Source: Rhodovulum sulfidophilum DSM 1374
GTDB lineage: Bacteria; Pseudomonadota; Alphaproteobacteria; Rhodobacterales; Rhodobacteraceae
DNA: 64,000 nt
Reading direction: 5' to 3'
Assembly (NCBI RefSeq): GCF_001633165.1
Contig: NZ_CP015418.1
Coordinates: 1,468,501-1,532,500 of the forward strand
Part shown: one piece after another, positions 43,044 to 52,103 of the stretch
Layout: each line of letters opens with the position of its first letter
How positions within the stretch are numbered: the first letter of the stretch is position 1
Notes under the pieces: generated by a model
The model's database searches: none
The model's input: the letters and a program-made list of their open reading frames with translations, nothing else
What the model was told of the DNA's origin: nothing
Program-made: the position numbers and the translations under genes

Positions 43044-43072
43044 TACGTAGAAATATACGTATCACTTACGTA
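43044..43072. promoter_or_regulatory. Three phased TACGTA sites in the thiolase/LuxR divergent promoter
   Basis: TACGTA begins at 43044, 43056 and 43067, so the repeats are 12 and 11 bases apart, close to one helical turn. The first and second are extended palindromes (CTACGTAG and ATACGTAT). They lie 30-60 bases from the LuxR-type start and about 60-90 from the thiolase start. They are the obvious binding-site candidates for the adjacent regulator. Confidence 0.65.
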
Positions 43073-43100
43073 GATGCAGATGCAGCGAAGGGGGCGACCG

Positions 43101-43667
43101 ATGGCTTACGACCAGATATCCGACGCAGATCTCAACCTTACCGGCTTCATGGATGCGCCCATCGGTCTGATGGTGTTGTCGAACCGGGTGATCCAGCGAA
43201 TCAATACCGAGATCGAACGGATCTTCGGCTGGACCCGCGACGAGCTGGAGGGCCGGTCGATCCGGGCGCTCTACCCCTCGAGCGTGGATTACGAGAAGAC
43301 CGGCTCACGCTGGCGGCGCTGGCTTGACGAGCGTCCACGCTATACCGACGAGCGCTTCATGCAGTGCCGCAGCGGAGAGATCATCTGGACGCGGGCGTCC
43401 GGGCGGACCCTGACCCCGGGGGATCCCTTTCGGCTCATGGTCTGGACCTTCGAACATCTCGAGAACCGTCCGCCGAATTCGGCCACGCTGACCCCCCGCG
43501 AACGCGAGGTCGCGCGCTACATCGTGAATGGCTACACCAGCAAGGAAACAGGCCTTGCCATGGGCATCTCGCCACGGACGGTCGAAGTGCATCGCGGCTC
43601 GGTGATGAAAAAGCTGGGCGTGCAGAATGCAGCCGAGCTCGTAGCGAAAATGATCGTGCAAAACTGA
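43101..43667 (+). CDS. PAS-domain LuxR-type transcriptional regulator
   Basis: A 188-residue regulator: a PAS domain at about 15-125 (APIGLMVLSNRVIQRINTE, ending in RLMVWTFEHLE) and a LuxR/FixJ HTH at 130-188 (LTPREREVARYIVNGYTSKE, ISPRTVEVHRGSVMKKLG). It has no receiver domain, so it probably senses a small ligand directly. ATG 43101 is chosen because AAGGGGG lies seven bases upstream; an ATG at 43074 overlaps the TACGTA sites. It is divergent from the catabolic operon, its likely target. Confidence 0.88.
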   Translation: MAYDQISDADLNLTGFMDAPIGLMVLSNRVIQRINTEIERIFGWTRDELEGRSIRALYPSSVDYEKTGSRWRRWLDERPRYTDERFMQCRSGEIIWTRASGRTLTPGDPFRLMVWTFEHLENRPPNSATLTPREREVARYIVNGYTSKETGLAMGISPRTVEVHRGSVMKKLGVQNAAELVAKMIVQN

Positions 43668-43675
43668 ACCCGACA

Positions 43676-43795
43676 GGGCGTTGTTGCGCAAATCAGCGTA
43701 CGGGCTAAGGGTCCGCTTTCGCGTGGCGCTTCAGGTGATAGCCTCAATCTCGGCCCTTCCGAGGGCCGAGAAGCGGTTCATGAATGAGCCATGTC
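43676..43795 (-). mobile_element. End fragment of an IS5-family element
   Basis: Plus-strand GGGCGTTGTTGCGCAAATC resembles the terminal repeat of IS5-group elements common in Rhodobacterales. On the minus strand the adjacent DNA reads FMNRFSALGRAEIEAIT then stop, like the C-terminus of their transposases. Only about 120 bases remain. It begins nine bases after the LuxR gene stop. Confidence 0.4.
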
Positions 43796-43874
43796 GCGCC
43801 ATTGGTCCGATTGACCTGCCACGGGATTTTTCCTCCATCGTCGATTAGAGACTGGCTCAACTTGAGGACGGACA

Positions 43875-44870
43875 ATGAAGCGAACGAGATTCACGGACGA
43901 GCAGGTCATCGGCATCCTGGCCGAGCACGAGGCAGGCGCGAAGTGTACCGACCTGTGCCGCAGTTCAAGCGTCGAGCAAACCGTCCGGAGGACCGTTTGT
44001 AGCGTCGAACAGCATGTCGGAGGGCACCTTACTACAACTGGAAGGCCAAGTTCGGCAGCATGACGGTATCGGAGGCCAAGCGGCTGAAGGTGCTCGAGGA
44101 TGAGAACGCGAAGCTGAAGCAGATGCTGGATCTGGCTGCGATGAAGGACCTGGTTGCAAAAAAGTGATAGAGTCCGCCGTGAAGCGCGAAGCGGTCGCAT
44201 ACCTTCGGGCCAGTCACGTTCTGTCGGAGCAGCGGGCCTGTCGGATCGTTGGCGCGGATCGCAAGATGCTCCGCTATCAGGCGCAACGTGCTCCGGACAC
44301 GGAGCTGCGATATCGTATTCGTGAGTCGGCCAATGAACGTCTGCGATTCGGCTAGCGGCGTCTGTTCGTGCTGCTGCGCCGCGAGGGCGCGCCTTCTGGC
44401 ATCAATCGAATCCACCGGCTCTACCGCGAGGAAGGCCTGACGGTGCGCAAGAGAAAGGTGCAGCGCAAGGCCGTCGGGACACCGGCGCCAATCCTGGTCA
44501 AGGCGCGTGCGAACGCGCGCCGGTCGCTGGATTTTGTCCATGACCAGTTCGTCAACGGTCAGCGCTTCGGAGTGCTCAACGTGGTCGACGACGTCACTCG
44601 TGAATGCTTCGTAGCGATCCGTCGACCGCATGGGTCGATCCTCGATCTCGGGGCGCCGGGGGTCGCGTGAACTGACGGCGCTGCGACGCTCACCGTCGAG
44701 AGTCTCAATGGGCGGATGCGCGACGAGTGTTTCAACGAAACCAAGTGGCACATGCGCGGGTTGTGATCGCCGCCTGGGCAACGGACTACAACACCGAACG
44801 CCCGCATTCGGCCTTGGACTACCGGCCCCCATGACTGCGATATCCGAGGCCTTCGCTCTCTCAGGCCGCT
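43875..44870 (+). pseudogene. Degenerate IS3-family element (orfA and orfB remnants)
   Basis: orfA starts MKRTRFTDEQVIGILAEHEA and reaches DLCR. A palindromic insert of about 50 bases and a one-base shift then interrupt it. YNWKAKFG, SEAKRLKVLEDENAKLKQML and MKDLVAKK follow in another frame. orfB begins at 44164 (IESAVKREAVAYLRASHVLS) and has a TAG nonsense codon after RLRFG near 44353. It continues as RRLFVLLRREGAPSGINRIH and RRSLDFVHDQF, loses most of the catalytic core, and resumes with NGRMRDECFNE and ATDYNTERPHSAL. At least four independent lesions make it inactive. Confidence 0.85.
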
Positions 44871-44983
44871 TCCGTCAGTGCCTCACAGCGGCATATCCGC
44901 GTGGCAGGCCGGAGGATATTTTCACCTGATTGCAACCGCACGCGGAGGGGGCGCGCCGTCCCTGGCTTCGGGGGCGGGCGCGC

Positions 44984-45730
44984 TCAGGACGACCGTGTCG
45001 AGGCCGTCTGGCCGCCGGTTTCCTCGTCCGCATCGCAGAAGCAATAACCGTCGCCATGCACAGTGACGATCCAGCGCGGGTTCTTCGGGTCGTCCTCGAT
45101 GCGCTTTCTCAGCCGCGCGACCAGCACGTCTATGGCGCGATCTTCATAGCTCCAGTCGCGGCCGCAGATGCGTGGCGTCAGGCGCTCGCGCTCCAGGACT
45201 TCGCCGGCATGGGTCAGGAATATGGCGAGCAGGCGCGTCTCGGACGGGCTCAGGCGCAAGGTCCGGTTGCCGAGCGACAGCGTGCGCGTCGCCGGATGCA
45301 GGCGGAACGGGCCGCGCGTGATCGGGCCGTCCATCGCCACGTCGAGCGAGCGCCGTCCCGAGGCGAGGAGGTTGCGGATGCGCAACCGGATCTCGTTGGC
45401 GTTGAAGGGTTTCGAGATGTAGTCGACGGCGCCGAGGCCGATCCCCAGCATGCGGTCCTGCTCGTCGCGCATCACCGAGAGCACGATGATCGGGCAGCGG
45501 CAGCTTTCCTGGACCCGCCGGATCAGCAGCAGACCGTCGCCGTCCGGCAGGCGCCGGTCCAGAAGCACCAGATCCCAGGCCGCGTTGCGGATCGCGGCCC
45601 GCGCCTCGTCCGAGGTCCGTGCCTCGCCGACATGGTGGCCGGCCTCGCCCAGGATCCCGCGCAGCATGGCGCGCGTGACGGCATCGTCGTCGACGATCAG
45701 GATCCGGCTGCGCGCGGGCGTCATCAGCAT
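44984..45730 (-). CDS. OmpR-family response regulator next to the ddh operon
   Basis: A 248-residue receiver plus winged-helix regulator. The acidic pocket is DDD at 14-16 with phospho-acceptor Asp58 (LVLLDRRLPDGDG) and the receiver Lys in YISKPF. The C-terminal domain has SPSETRLLAIFLTHAGEVL and the recognition region RAIDVLVARLRKRIEDDP. The layout resembles TorR/DorR, which control S- and N-oxide respiration. ATG 45730 has AAGG seven bases upstream and overlaps the kinase stop. It probably receives phosphate from the kinase and acts on the ddhA promoter. The C-terminus runs close to IS3 debris. Confidence 0.88.
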   Translation of the reverse strand: MLMTPARSRILIVDDDAVTRAMLRGILGEAGHHVGEARTSDEARAAIRNAAWDLVLLDRRLPDGDGLLLIRRVQESCRCPIIVLSVMRDEQDRMLGIGLGAVDYISKPFNANEIRLRIRNLLASGRRSLDVAMDGPITRGPFRLHPATRTLSLGNRTLRLSPSETRLLAIFLTHAGEVLERERLTPRICGRDWSYEDRAIDVLVARLRKRIEDDPKNPRWIVTVHGDGYCFCDADEETGGQTASTRSS

Positions 45731-48072
45731 GGGTGCGCCTTCGCCAGTCCGGAGGCGCGCGCCGGTGCCGTGTCGAGCAGCGGCATGAGACGGCGGCGCC
45801 ACAGGCCCAGATCGGCGGCCGGGGGATGGCGGCGGCAGCGTGTCTCGCAGGCCGCCAGCTCTTCGGCCAGGTCGACGAAGCCGAGCGTCGTGCAGCTGCT
45901 GGCCATGCGGTGCGCGATCTCGGCCGCCTCCTGGCCGTTGGCGGTGTCGAAGGCGCGCAGGAGCGCCGCGCGGTCGCTGCCCCATTGGGTTTCGAAGGCG
46001 CTTACCATGGTCCGCAGGATGCCCGGAGAGACGCCGTCGAGATCATGCGCCGCCTGCCTTGGGGGGCCGCTGTCCTGTCCCGCGCCGGTCAGCGCCTTGC
46101 GCAGCGCATCGGATGTGGCGGGTTTCGCCACCACCGCGTCGAAGGCGCTGCGGCCCCCGGAAATCAGCTCGGCATTGGCGGTCAGCGCGACCGCCCGGCG
46201 ACCGGCCCCCATCCTGCCGCGCTGCGCGAGCTTGGCCAGAAGGTCGATGCCGTCGCCGTCGGGCAGGTGGTAGTCGATGAGGAAGACGTCGAACTCCCGA
46301 TCGGCGACGCGATCCAGCGCCGTCCGGATCGAGGCCGCCTCGGCGGGCTCGGCGCCGAGGCGGCGCAGATGCTCGACCGTGACGAAGCGGCTGATGGCAT
46401 CGTCATCCACGATCAGACAGCGCAGGCCCGTGATCGCGTCGGCCGGGTCGTCGGAGGCGAGGGCCGCGGGCACGGACGGGCGCCGGGCCGCGACCAGCGG
46501 GATCTCGAACCAGAAGGTCGCGCCGGTCCGGCGGTTGCAGAACCCGATCTCGCCCTCCATCGCGGTGACCAGCCGCCGGCAGATCGCAAGCCCGAGGCCC
46601 GAGCCCGAGGTCTCGCCCTGGCCGGGCGTGGTCGCGCCGAACGGCTCGAACAGGGTCTGGGCCACGTCGGGCGCGATACCGGCGCCGCCATCGCGCACCT
46701 CGAACCGCAGCCCCGGCCTTCGCCCCGTGGCGGCGCGGCACCTTATGGCAAGGGTGATGTCGGTGCGGGTGTGGCGGACGGCGTTCGAGATGAGGTTGGT
46801 CAGGACCTGCTGTGCCATCTCCCAGTCGATGTCGATCCAGGCAGGCAGGCGGGTCGTGGTCTCGATGCGGAAGTCGACGCCGGCATTGCGCGCCAGCGTC
46901 GTCGCGAAGCGGGCATAATCGTCAAGCACGGCGCGCAGGTCGACGACACGCGGCTTGGGCGCGGGCGGCCGGGCTTCGAGGCGCGAATAATCCAGCACCT
47001 TGTTCAGGGTCTGCAACAGATGCCGGCCGGTGACCTGGATCGCATCGCGATAGATCCCGATCCGTTCGGGATCGGAATCGCGCAACAGCTCGGCCGCGCC
47101 CAGAACGCCATGCAGCGGTGTGCGGATCTCGTGGCTCATCGTGGCGAGGAATTGCGACATGGCACGCTGCGCCCGCATCGACTCGTCGGTCGCGCGGCGG
47201 TGTTCGGTCACGTCGTGCAGGATCGCGACATAGCCGAGCCGCAGGTTCTGCACCGCGTCGTGGATCTGACGCACCCGCACGTCGAAGCAGAGCCGCCCCA
47301 TGCGCGTGTCGATCCAGAGCGCGTCGCAGCCTTCGGGGTTTTCGCAGTTCCAGAGATCGAGGTCGCGCAGCGCCCGTTCCAGCGGCGCCTTTCGCGCCCG
47401 CATGGTGCTGAGATAGACGATCTCGCCCGCGCCGGCCTCGCCCACGAAAAGCTCGGCCGCCGCCTGGTTGCCAGTGATCAGCCGCCGTTCCCGGTCGAGC
47501 AGGAAGGCCGGATCGCGCAGGCTTTCGAACACCGCGAAGTAGCGGTCCTTTTCAAGCGTGACGGCGCGGTTGCGGGATTGCATGTCGCGCAGCCGCGTGT
47601 CGTCCCCGCAATCCGCCCAATGCGCCGCGATGCCGAGTTCCGCCAGATCGAAGAAGCCGCGCACCCGGTCGGCGAGTTCGGCCGCCCCGGCCGTATTCGC
47701 GTCCGCGCCCAGAACCTCCAGATAGATCTCGCGGAAATGCTTGAGGAACCCCAGGTAATGCTGCAGCGACACGCCGTGGGCGCGATGCCGGATCGCCACC
47801 TCGCGCAGCCGTGCGAAGCGGGGATCAGCCGCATAGTCGATCCGGGCATGCGGACCGTCCGAGGCGGCCTGGCCCTCGGGCAGGTAGGCGCCGAGGCTCT
47901 CGCTTACCGCGGCCACGGCCTCCTCCCAGGCGGCGCGGATGGTCGTGGTGAAGCGCGCATAGCCTTTCGCCCTGGCCCGCCTGATCGCGGCATCGACAAG
48001 GCTCTCGCTGATCTGCGCAAAATCCGCACACAATTGATCCGTGCGCGGCGTCGGTCCGATTTCCCGCGGCAT
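45724..48072 (-). CDS. Hybrid sensor histidine kinase with receiver and HPt domains
   Basis: A 782-residue tripartite kinase with no membrane helix. The N-terminal helical region (about 1-180, with HGVSLQHYLGFLKHFREIYLE) looks like a globin/RsbR-type sensor. A PAS-like domain follows (AVFESLRDPAFLLDRERRL). The kinase core has SHEIRTPLHG (His near 310), NLISNAVRH and SGSGLGLAICRRL. A receiver has LIDYHLPDGDG, and a C-terminal HPt has IAHRMASSCTTLG (His near 720). The start at ATG 48072 is chosen by the onset of conserved sequence; a longer frame to 48174 is open. It overlaps the response regulator gene, so a four-step TorS-like relay is likely. It is divergent from ddhA across 272 bases, which must hold both promoters. 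Confidence 0.85.
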   Translation of the reverse strand: MPREIGPTPRTDQLCADFAQISESLVDAAIRRARAKGYARFTTTIRAAWEEAVAAVSESLGAYLPEGQAASDGPHARIDYAADPRFARLREVAIRHRAHGVSLQHYLGFLKHFREIYLEVLGADANTAGAAELADRVRGFFDLAELGIAAHWADCGDDTRLRDMQSRNRAVTLEKDRYFAVFESLRDPAFLLDRERRLITGNQAAAELFVGEAGAGEIVYLSTMRARKAPLERALRDLDLWNCENPEGCDALWIDTRMGRLCFDVRVRQIHDAVQNLRLGYVAILHDVTEHRRATDESMRAQRAMSQFLATMSHEIRTPLHGVLGAAELLRDSDPERIGIYRDAIQVTGRHLLQTLNKVLDYSRLEARPPAPKPRVVDLRAVLDDYARFATTLARNAGVDFRIETTTRLPAWIDIDWEMAQQVLTNLISNAVRHTRTDITLAIRCRAATGRRPGLRFEVRDGGAGIAPDVAQTLFEPFGATTPGQGETSGSGLGLAICRRLVTAMEGEIGFCNRRTGATFWFEIPLVAARRPSVPAALASDDPADAITGLRCLIVDDDAISRFVTVEHLRRLGAEPAEAASIRTALDRVADREFDVFLIDYHLPDGDGIDLLAKLAQRGRMGAGRRAVALTANAELISGGRSAFDAVVAKPATSDALRKALTGAGQDSGPPRQAAHDLDGVSPGILRTMVSAFETQWGSDRAALLRAFDTANGQEAAEIAHRMASSCTTLGFVDLAEELAACETRCRRHPPAADLGLWRRRLMPLLDTAPARASGLAKAHPC

Positions 48073-48344
48073 GGCACCATCCGGGGCCGATTGCGGCACT
48101 TTCCCTCCTCGGAACGCGGCCCCGTTCTCCTCCCGCGTCGAGGATAGGCCGAGGTCTGGCGATGCGGCAAGCACGCAATCGAAAACTGTTACAAGTCACC
48201 CACGAATTTCTACATCTCCTCAAACACCGCGGCCCCGTCCCCGCTCTAGGCTCGATGCGAAGCCGAAACGACATAAGCCCCGCGCCATGAACAAGAAACC
48301 GGCCCTGAGGCCGGACCGGCGCGGAGCAGCAAGGGAGGGGATCG

Positions 48345-51077
48345 ATGCTTCGTACCACGCGCCGCACCTTGATGCAGGGAGCGTCCCTTGTGGGCGCCGG
48401 GCTTTTCGCGGCAGGCCGCGGCTGGGCGCTGAACCGGCTTGAACCCATCGACGACACGCTGGCCGAGGAATATCCCTACCGCGACTGGGAGGATCTCTAC
48501 CGCAACGAGTTCACCTGGGATTACGTCGGCAAGGCGGCCCATTGCATCAACTGCCTCGGCAATTGCGCCTTCGACATCTACGTCAAGGACGGCATCGTCA
48601 TCCGCGAAGAGCAGCTTGCCAAATATCCCCAGATCAGCCCGGACATTCCCGACGCCAACCCGCGCGGCTGCCAGAAGGGCGCGATCCATTCCACCTCGAT
48701 GTACGAGGCCGACCGGCTGCGCTATCCGATGAAGCGGGTCGGCGCGCGCGGCGAGGGCAAGTGGCAGCGCATCAGCTGGGACCAGGCGACCGAGGAGATC
48801 GCCGACAAGATCATCGACATCTACGAGAAATACGGCCCCGGCAAGCTGATGACCCATACCGGCTCGGGCAACATGTCGATGATGCGCATGGCCGCGCCCT
48901 ACCGCTTTGCCTCACTGGTCGGGGGCGTGCAGCTCGACATCTTCACCGATGTGGGCGACCTCAACACGGGCGCGCATCTGGCCTATGGCAACGCGCTCGA
49001 AAGCTTTACCTCGGATGCCTGGTTCGGCGCCGACTATATCATGTTCCTGCTGTTCAATCCGGTCGCCACCCGGATCCCGGACGCCCATTTCCTGTGGGAG
49101 GCGAAGTGGAACGGCGCCCGCGTCGTGTCGGTCGCGCCCGACTACAACCCGTCCTCGATCCATTCCGATCTGTGGATGCCGATCAAGCAGGGCGCCGACC
49201 CGTTCCTGGCGATGTCGATGGTCAATGTCATCATCGAGGGCAAGCTCTACAACGAAGCCTTCATGAAGGAGCAGACCGACCTGCCGATCCTGGTGCGCAG
49301 CGATAACGGGATGCTCCTGCGCGAGGCCGATCTGGAGGAAGGCGGCTCGGACCAGGTGTTCTATCACTGGGACAGCCGGACCGGCGCGGCGGTCAAGGTC
49401 AAGGGCTCGATGGGTTCGGAGGAAAAGACCCTCGTTCTGGGCGATGTCGATCCGGCGCTCGAGGGCAGCTTCGAGGTGGGCGGAATCCCGGTCACGACGG
49501 TGTTCGAGAAGGTCCGGGCCGAGGCCGCCAAATACCCGCCCGAAGAGACCGCTGCGATCACCGGGATCGGTCCCGGGGTGGTGCGCGCCGAGGCCGAGAC
49601 CTTTGCCCGGGCCAAGAAGGCGCTGCTGATGACCGGCTTCAATATCGGGCGCTATTCGAACGGCATCTATACGAGCTGGGCGCTGACGCTGATGCTGGCG
49701 CTGACCGGCCATGGCGGCCGGACCGGCGGGCTGGACACCTCCTGGATCGCATGGAACCAGCCCGCCTTGCTTGAGCTTGCGTTTTTCGACTTCAAGAAGC
49801 TGCCGCGGCTGGAGGCCGGGGGGCTGGGCGAATTCGTGCGCGGCGGCATGATGGAGCATTCGCGCCAGCACTACGACAACGACAAGCTCAAGGCGCGCAC
49901 CGGCTTCGATCTCGACGAGTTGCAGGAGATGATCGACGAGTCGATCGATGCCGGCTGGATGCCCTATTACGGCGACATGAAGGGGCTGATCTCGATCGCC
50001 GACAACAAGTTCCGCCGCAACAAGAATGCCGAGGCCTATCGCGAGCGCATCCTCGAAGAGGTCGAGGAATTGTTCGTCGATATCAATGTGCGGATGGATT
50101 CGACCGCGCAATGGGCCGATTACCTGCTGCCCGCCGCCGCGCATTACGAGGCCTGGGATCTGCGCTCGATCGCCTTCCACCGCTTCGTCAACGTCTTTTC
50201 CCGGCCGGTGCCGCCGATCGGCGAGGCGAAGTCGGACTGGGAGATCATGGAGATCCTGACCCGGAAGATCCAGGAGCGCGCCATCGCCCGCGGCATCACC
50301 GGATACGAGGATGGCGATGTCACCCGCGACTTTGCCACCATCCACGACGATTACACGATGGACGGCACGCTGATGACCGACCATGACGTCGTCAGCTGGC
50401 TGGTCGAGAACGGCCCCGAATTCGCCGGCGCGACGCTGGAGGAAGGGGTCGAGCGCGGGTTCTTCGTGATGGGCGAGGATGCGGGCCCGACGCAGAAGCT
50501 GCGCCCAAGCGAGCCCTATCACGCCTTCCTGCAGCAGACCGAGGGCAAGGAGCCCTACAAGACGATGACGGGGCGGATCACCTTCTTCGTCGATCATCCC
50601 CGCTTCGTGAGGCTCGGCGCGACGGTGCCGACGGCCCGCCATCACGCCGGACGCGACGCCTCGAACTATCCGCTGAACTTCTTCTCCCCGCATACCCGCT
50701 GGGGCATCCATTCGAACTGGCGGAGCAACAAGTTCATGCTGCGCCTGCAGCGGGGGGAGCCGAACATCTATATCAGCCCGCAGCTTGCCGCGGCCAAGGG
50801 CATCGCCGACGGCGCACAGGTCCGCGTCTTCAACGAGCTGAGCTTCTTCTTCGCGCAGGCCAAGTTCTACCCCAGCCTGCCGCCCGATACGATCATGATG
50901 GAGCATGGCTGGGAGCCGCACCAGTTTCCGAACTGGCGCCCGATGAATGTCTGCATGGCGACGCTGTTGCAGCCGCTGGAGCTGGTGGGGGGCTGGGGAC
51001 ACCTGAACTTCTCGCTCTGGCACTGGAACGCCAACCAGCTTGCCCATGAAAGCAGCGTCGACATCGAACCCGCCTGA
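48345..51077 (+). CDS. ddhA: Dimethyl sulfide dehydrogenase, molybdenum catalytic subunit alpha
   Basis: A 910-residue type II DMSO-reductase-family enzyme that oxidises dimethyl sulfide to DMSO in the periplasm. The N-terminus is a Tat signal (TTRRTLMQGASLVGAGLFAA). The iron-sulfur motif reads His66-x3-Cys70-x3-Cys74 with Cys109 in NPRGCQKG. A His in first place is the hallmark of the type II group (ddh, ebd, ser, clr). The segment TDVGDLNTG (202-210) should supply the Asp ligand of molybdenum. GGAGGGG lies about five bases before ATG 48345. Length, gene order and signal match DdhA of Rhodovulum; selenate, chlorate or ethylbenzene enzymes are the alternatives and I rank them lower. Confidence 0.9.
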   Translation: MLRTTRRTLMQGASLVGAGLFAAGRGWALNRLEPIDDTLAEEYPYRDWEDLYRNEFTWDYVGKAAHCINCLGNCAFDIYVKDGIVIREEQLAKYPQISPDIPDANPRGCQKGAIHSTSMYEADRLRYPMKRVGARGEGKWQRISWDQATEEIADKIIDIYEKYGPGKLMTHTGSGNMSMMRMAAPYRFASLVGGVQLDIFTDVGDLNTGAHLAYGNALESFTSDAWFGADYIMFLLFNPVATRIPDAHFLWEAKWNGARVVSVAPDYNPSSIHSDLWMPIKQGADPFLAMSMVNVIIEGKLYNEAFMKEQTDLPILVRSDNGMLLREADLEEGGSDQVFYHWDSRTGAAVKVKGSMGSEEKTLVLGDVDPALEGSFEVGGIPVTTVFEKVRAEAAKYPPEETAAITGIGPGVVRAEAETFARAKKALLMTGFNIGRYSNGIYTSWALTLMLALTGHGGRTGGLDTSWIAWNQPALLELAFFDFKKLPRLEAGGLGEFVRGGMMEHSRQHYDNDKLKARTGFDLDELQEMIDESIDAGWMPYYGDMKGLISIADNKFRRNKNAEAYRERILEEVEELFVDINVRMDSTAQWADYLLPAAAHYEAWDLRSIAFHRFVNVFSRPVPPIGEAKSDWEIMEILTRKIQERAIARGITGYEDGDVTRDFATIHDDYTMDGTLMTDHDVVSWLVENGPEFAGATLEEGVERGFFVMGEDAGPTQKLRPSEPYHAFLQQTEGKEPYKTMTGRITFFVDHPRFVRLGATVPTARHHAGRDASNYPLNFFSPHTRWGIHSNWRSNKFMLRLQRGEPNIYISPQLAAAKGIADGAQVRVFNELSFFFAQAKFYPSLPPDTIMMEHGWEPHQFPNWRPMNVCMATLLQPLELVGGWGHLNFSLWHWNANQLAHESSVDIEPA

Positions 51078-51115
51078 TCCAGGCGCGCGCAACCTACGGG
51101 ACTGAGTGAACCGAT

Positions 51116-52093
51116 ATGGTAAAACGTCAAATCAGCATGGTCCTCGACCTCAACAAGTGCATCGGCTGCCAGACCTGCACTTCGGCCTGCAAGCTGCAAT
51201 GGACCAACCGAAACGGCCGCGAATACATGTACTGGAACAATGTCGAGACCCATCCGGGGCCCGGCTATCCGCGCAACTACGAACATTCGGGCGGCGGCTT
51301 CGACGAGGAGGGCGCGCTGAAGATCGGCATCACGCCCTCGGCCGAGGATTACGGCATCCCCTGGGAATACAATTACGAAGAGGCGCTGATGACCGGGACC
51401 GATCCCTGGCTGCGCCCGAACGTCAAGCCCACCTGGGGCGCCAACTGGAACGAGGACGAGGGCCGGGGTGAATACCCCAATTCCTACTATTTCTACCTGC
51501 CCCGGATCTGCAACCACTGCGCCAATCCGGGCTGTCTGGCGGCCTGCGCGCGCAACGCCATCTACAAGCGGCAGGAGGACGGCATCGTTCTGGTCGACCA
51601 GGAGCGCTGCCGCGGCTATCGCTACTGCATCACCGCCTGCCCCTACAAGAAGGTCTATTTCAACGAGCAGATCTCGAAGGCGGAGAAATGCATCTTCTGC
51701 TATCCGCGGATCGAGAAGGGCCTGCCCACCGCCTGCGCCAAGCAATGCGTCGGCCGCATCCGCTTCATCGGCTATCTCGACGACGAGGCGGGGCCCGTGC
51801 ACCTGCTGGTCGAGCGCTACAAGGTGGCGATCCCGCTGCATCCCGAATGGGGCACCAAACCCAGTGTCTTCTACGTGCCGCCGCTGGCGCCGCCCCGGAT
51901 CGGCGATGACGGCGAACCGACCGAGGAGACGCGGGTGCCTCTCGCCTATCTCAAGGAGCTGTTCGGCGAGGCGGTCGTGCCCGCGCTTGCGACGCTGAAG
52001 ACCGAGCGCGCCAAGAAGCAGTCGGGCGCCGAAAGCGAGCTGATGGACACGCTCATCGGCTATCGCCACCCCGAAATGTTCAAGCTGAGCTGA
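51116..52093 (+). CDS. ddhB: Dimethyl sulfide dehydrogenase, iron-sulfur subunit beta
   Basis: A 325-residue electron-transfer subunit without its own signal peptide; it is exported with the folded alpha subunit. Four cysteine groups are present: CIGCQTCTSACK (15-26), CNHCANPGCLAACARN, CRGYRYCITACPYKK and CIFCYPRIEKGLPTACAKQC. The third group has Tyr at a cysteine position, as in enzymes with one [3Fe-4S] centre besides three [4Fe-4S]. It passes electrons from the molybdenum subunit to the heme subunit. Confidence 0.92.
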   Translation: MVKRQISMVLDLNKCIGCQTCTSACKLQWTNRNGREYMYWNNVETHPGPGYPRNYEHSGGGFDEEGALKIGITPSAEDYGIPWEYNYEEALMTGTDPWLRPNVKPTWGANWNEDEGRGEYPNSYYFYLPRICNHCANPGCLAACARNAIYKRQEDGIVLVDQERCRGYRYCITACPYKKVYFNEQISKAEKCIFCYPRIEKGLPTACAKQCVGRIRFIGYLDDEAGPVHLLVERYKVAIPLHPEWGTKPSVFYVPPLAPPRIGDDGEPTEETRVPLAYLKELFGEAVVPALATLKTERAKKQSGAESELMDTLIGYRHPEMFKLS

Positions 52094-52103
52094 CGGGCCC
52101 ATC

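Noticed and set aside
48180..48260. TorR-box-like direct repeats in the ddhA promoter
   Set aside because: CTGTTACAAG-like strings occur once, without a clear repeat; not enough to call a site.
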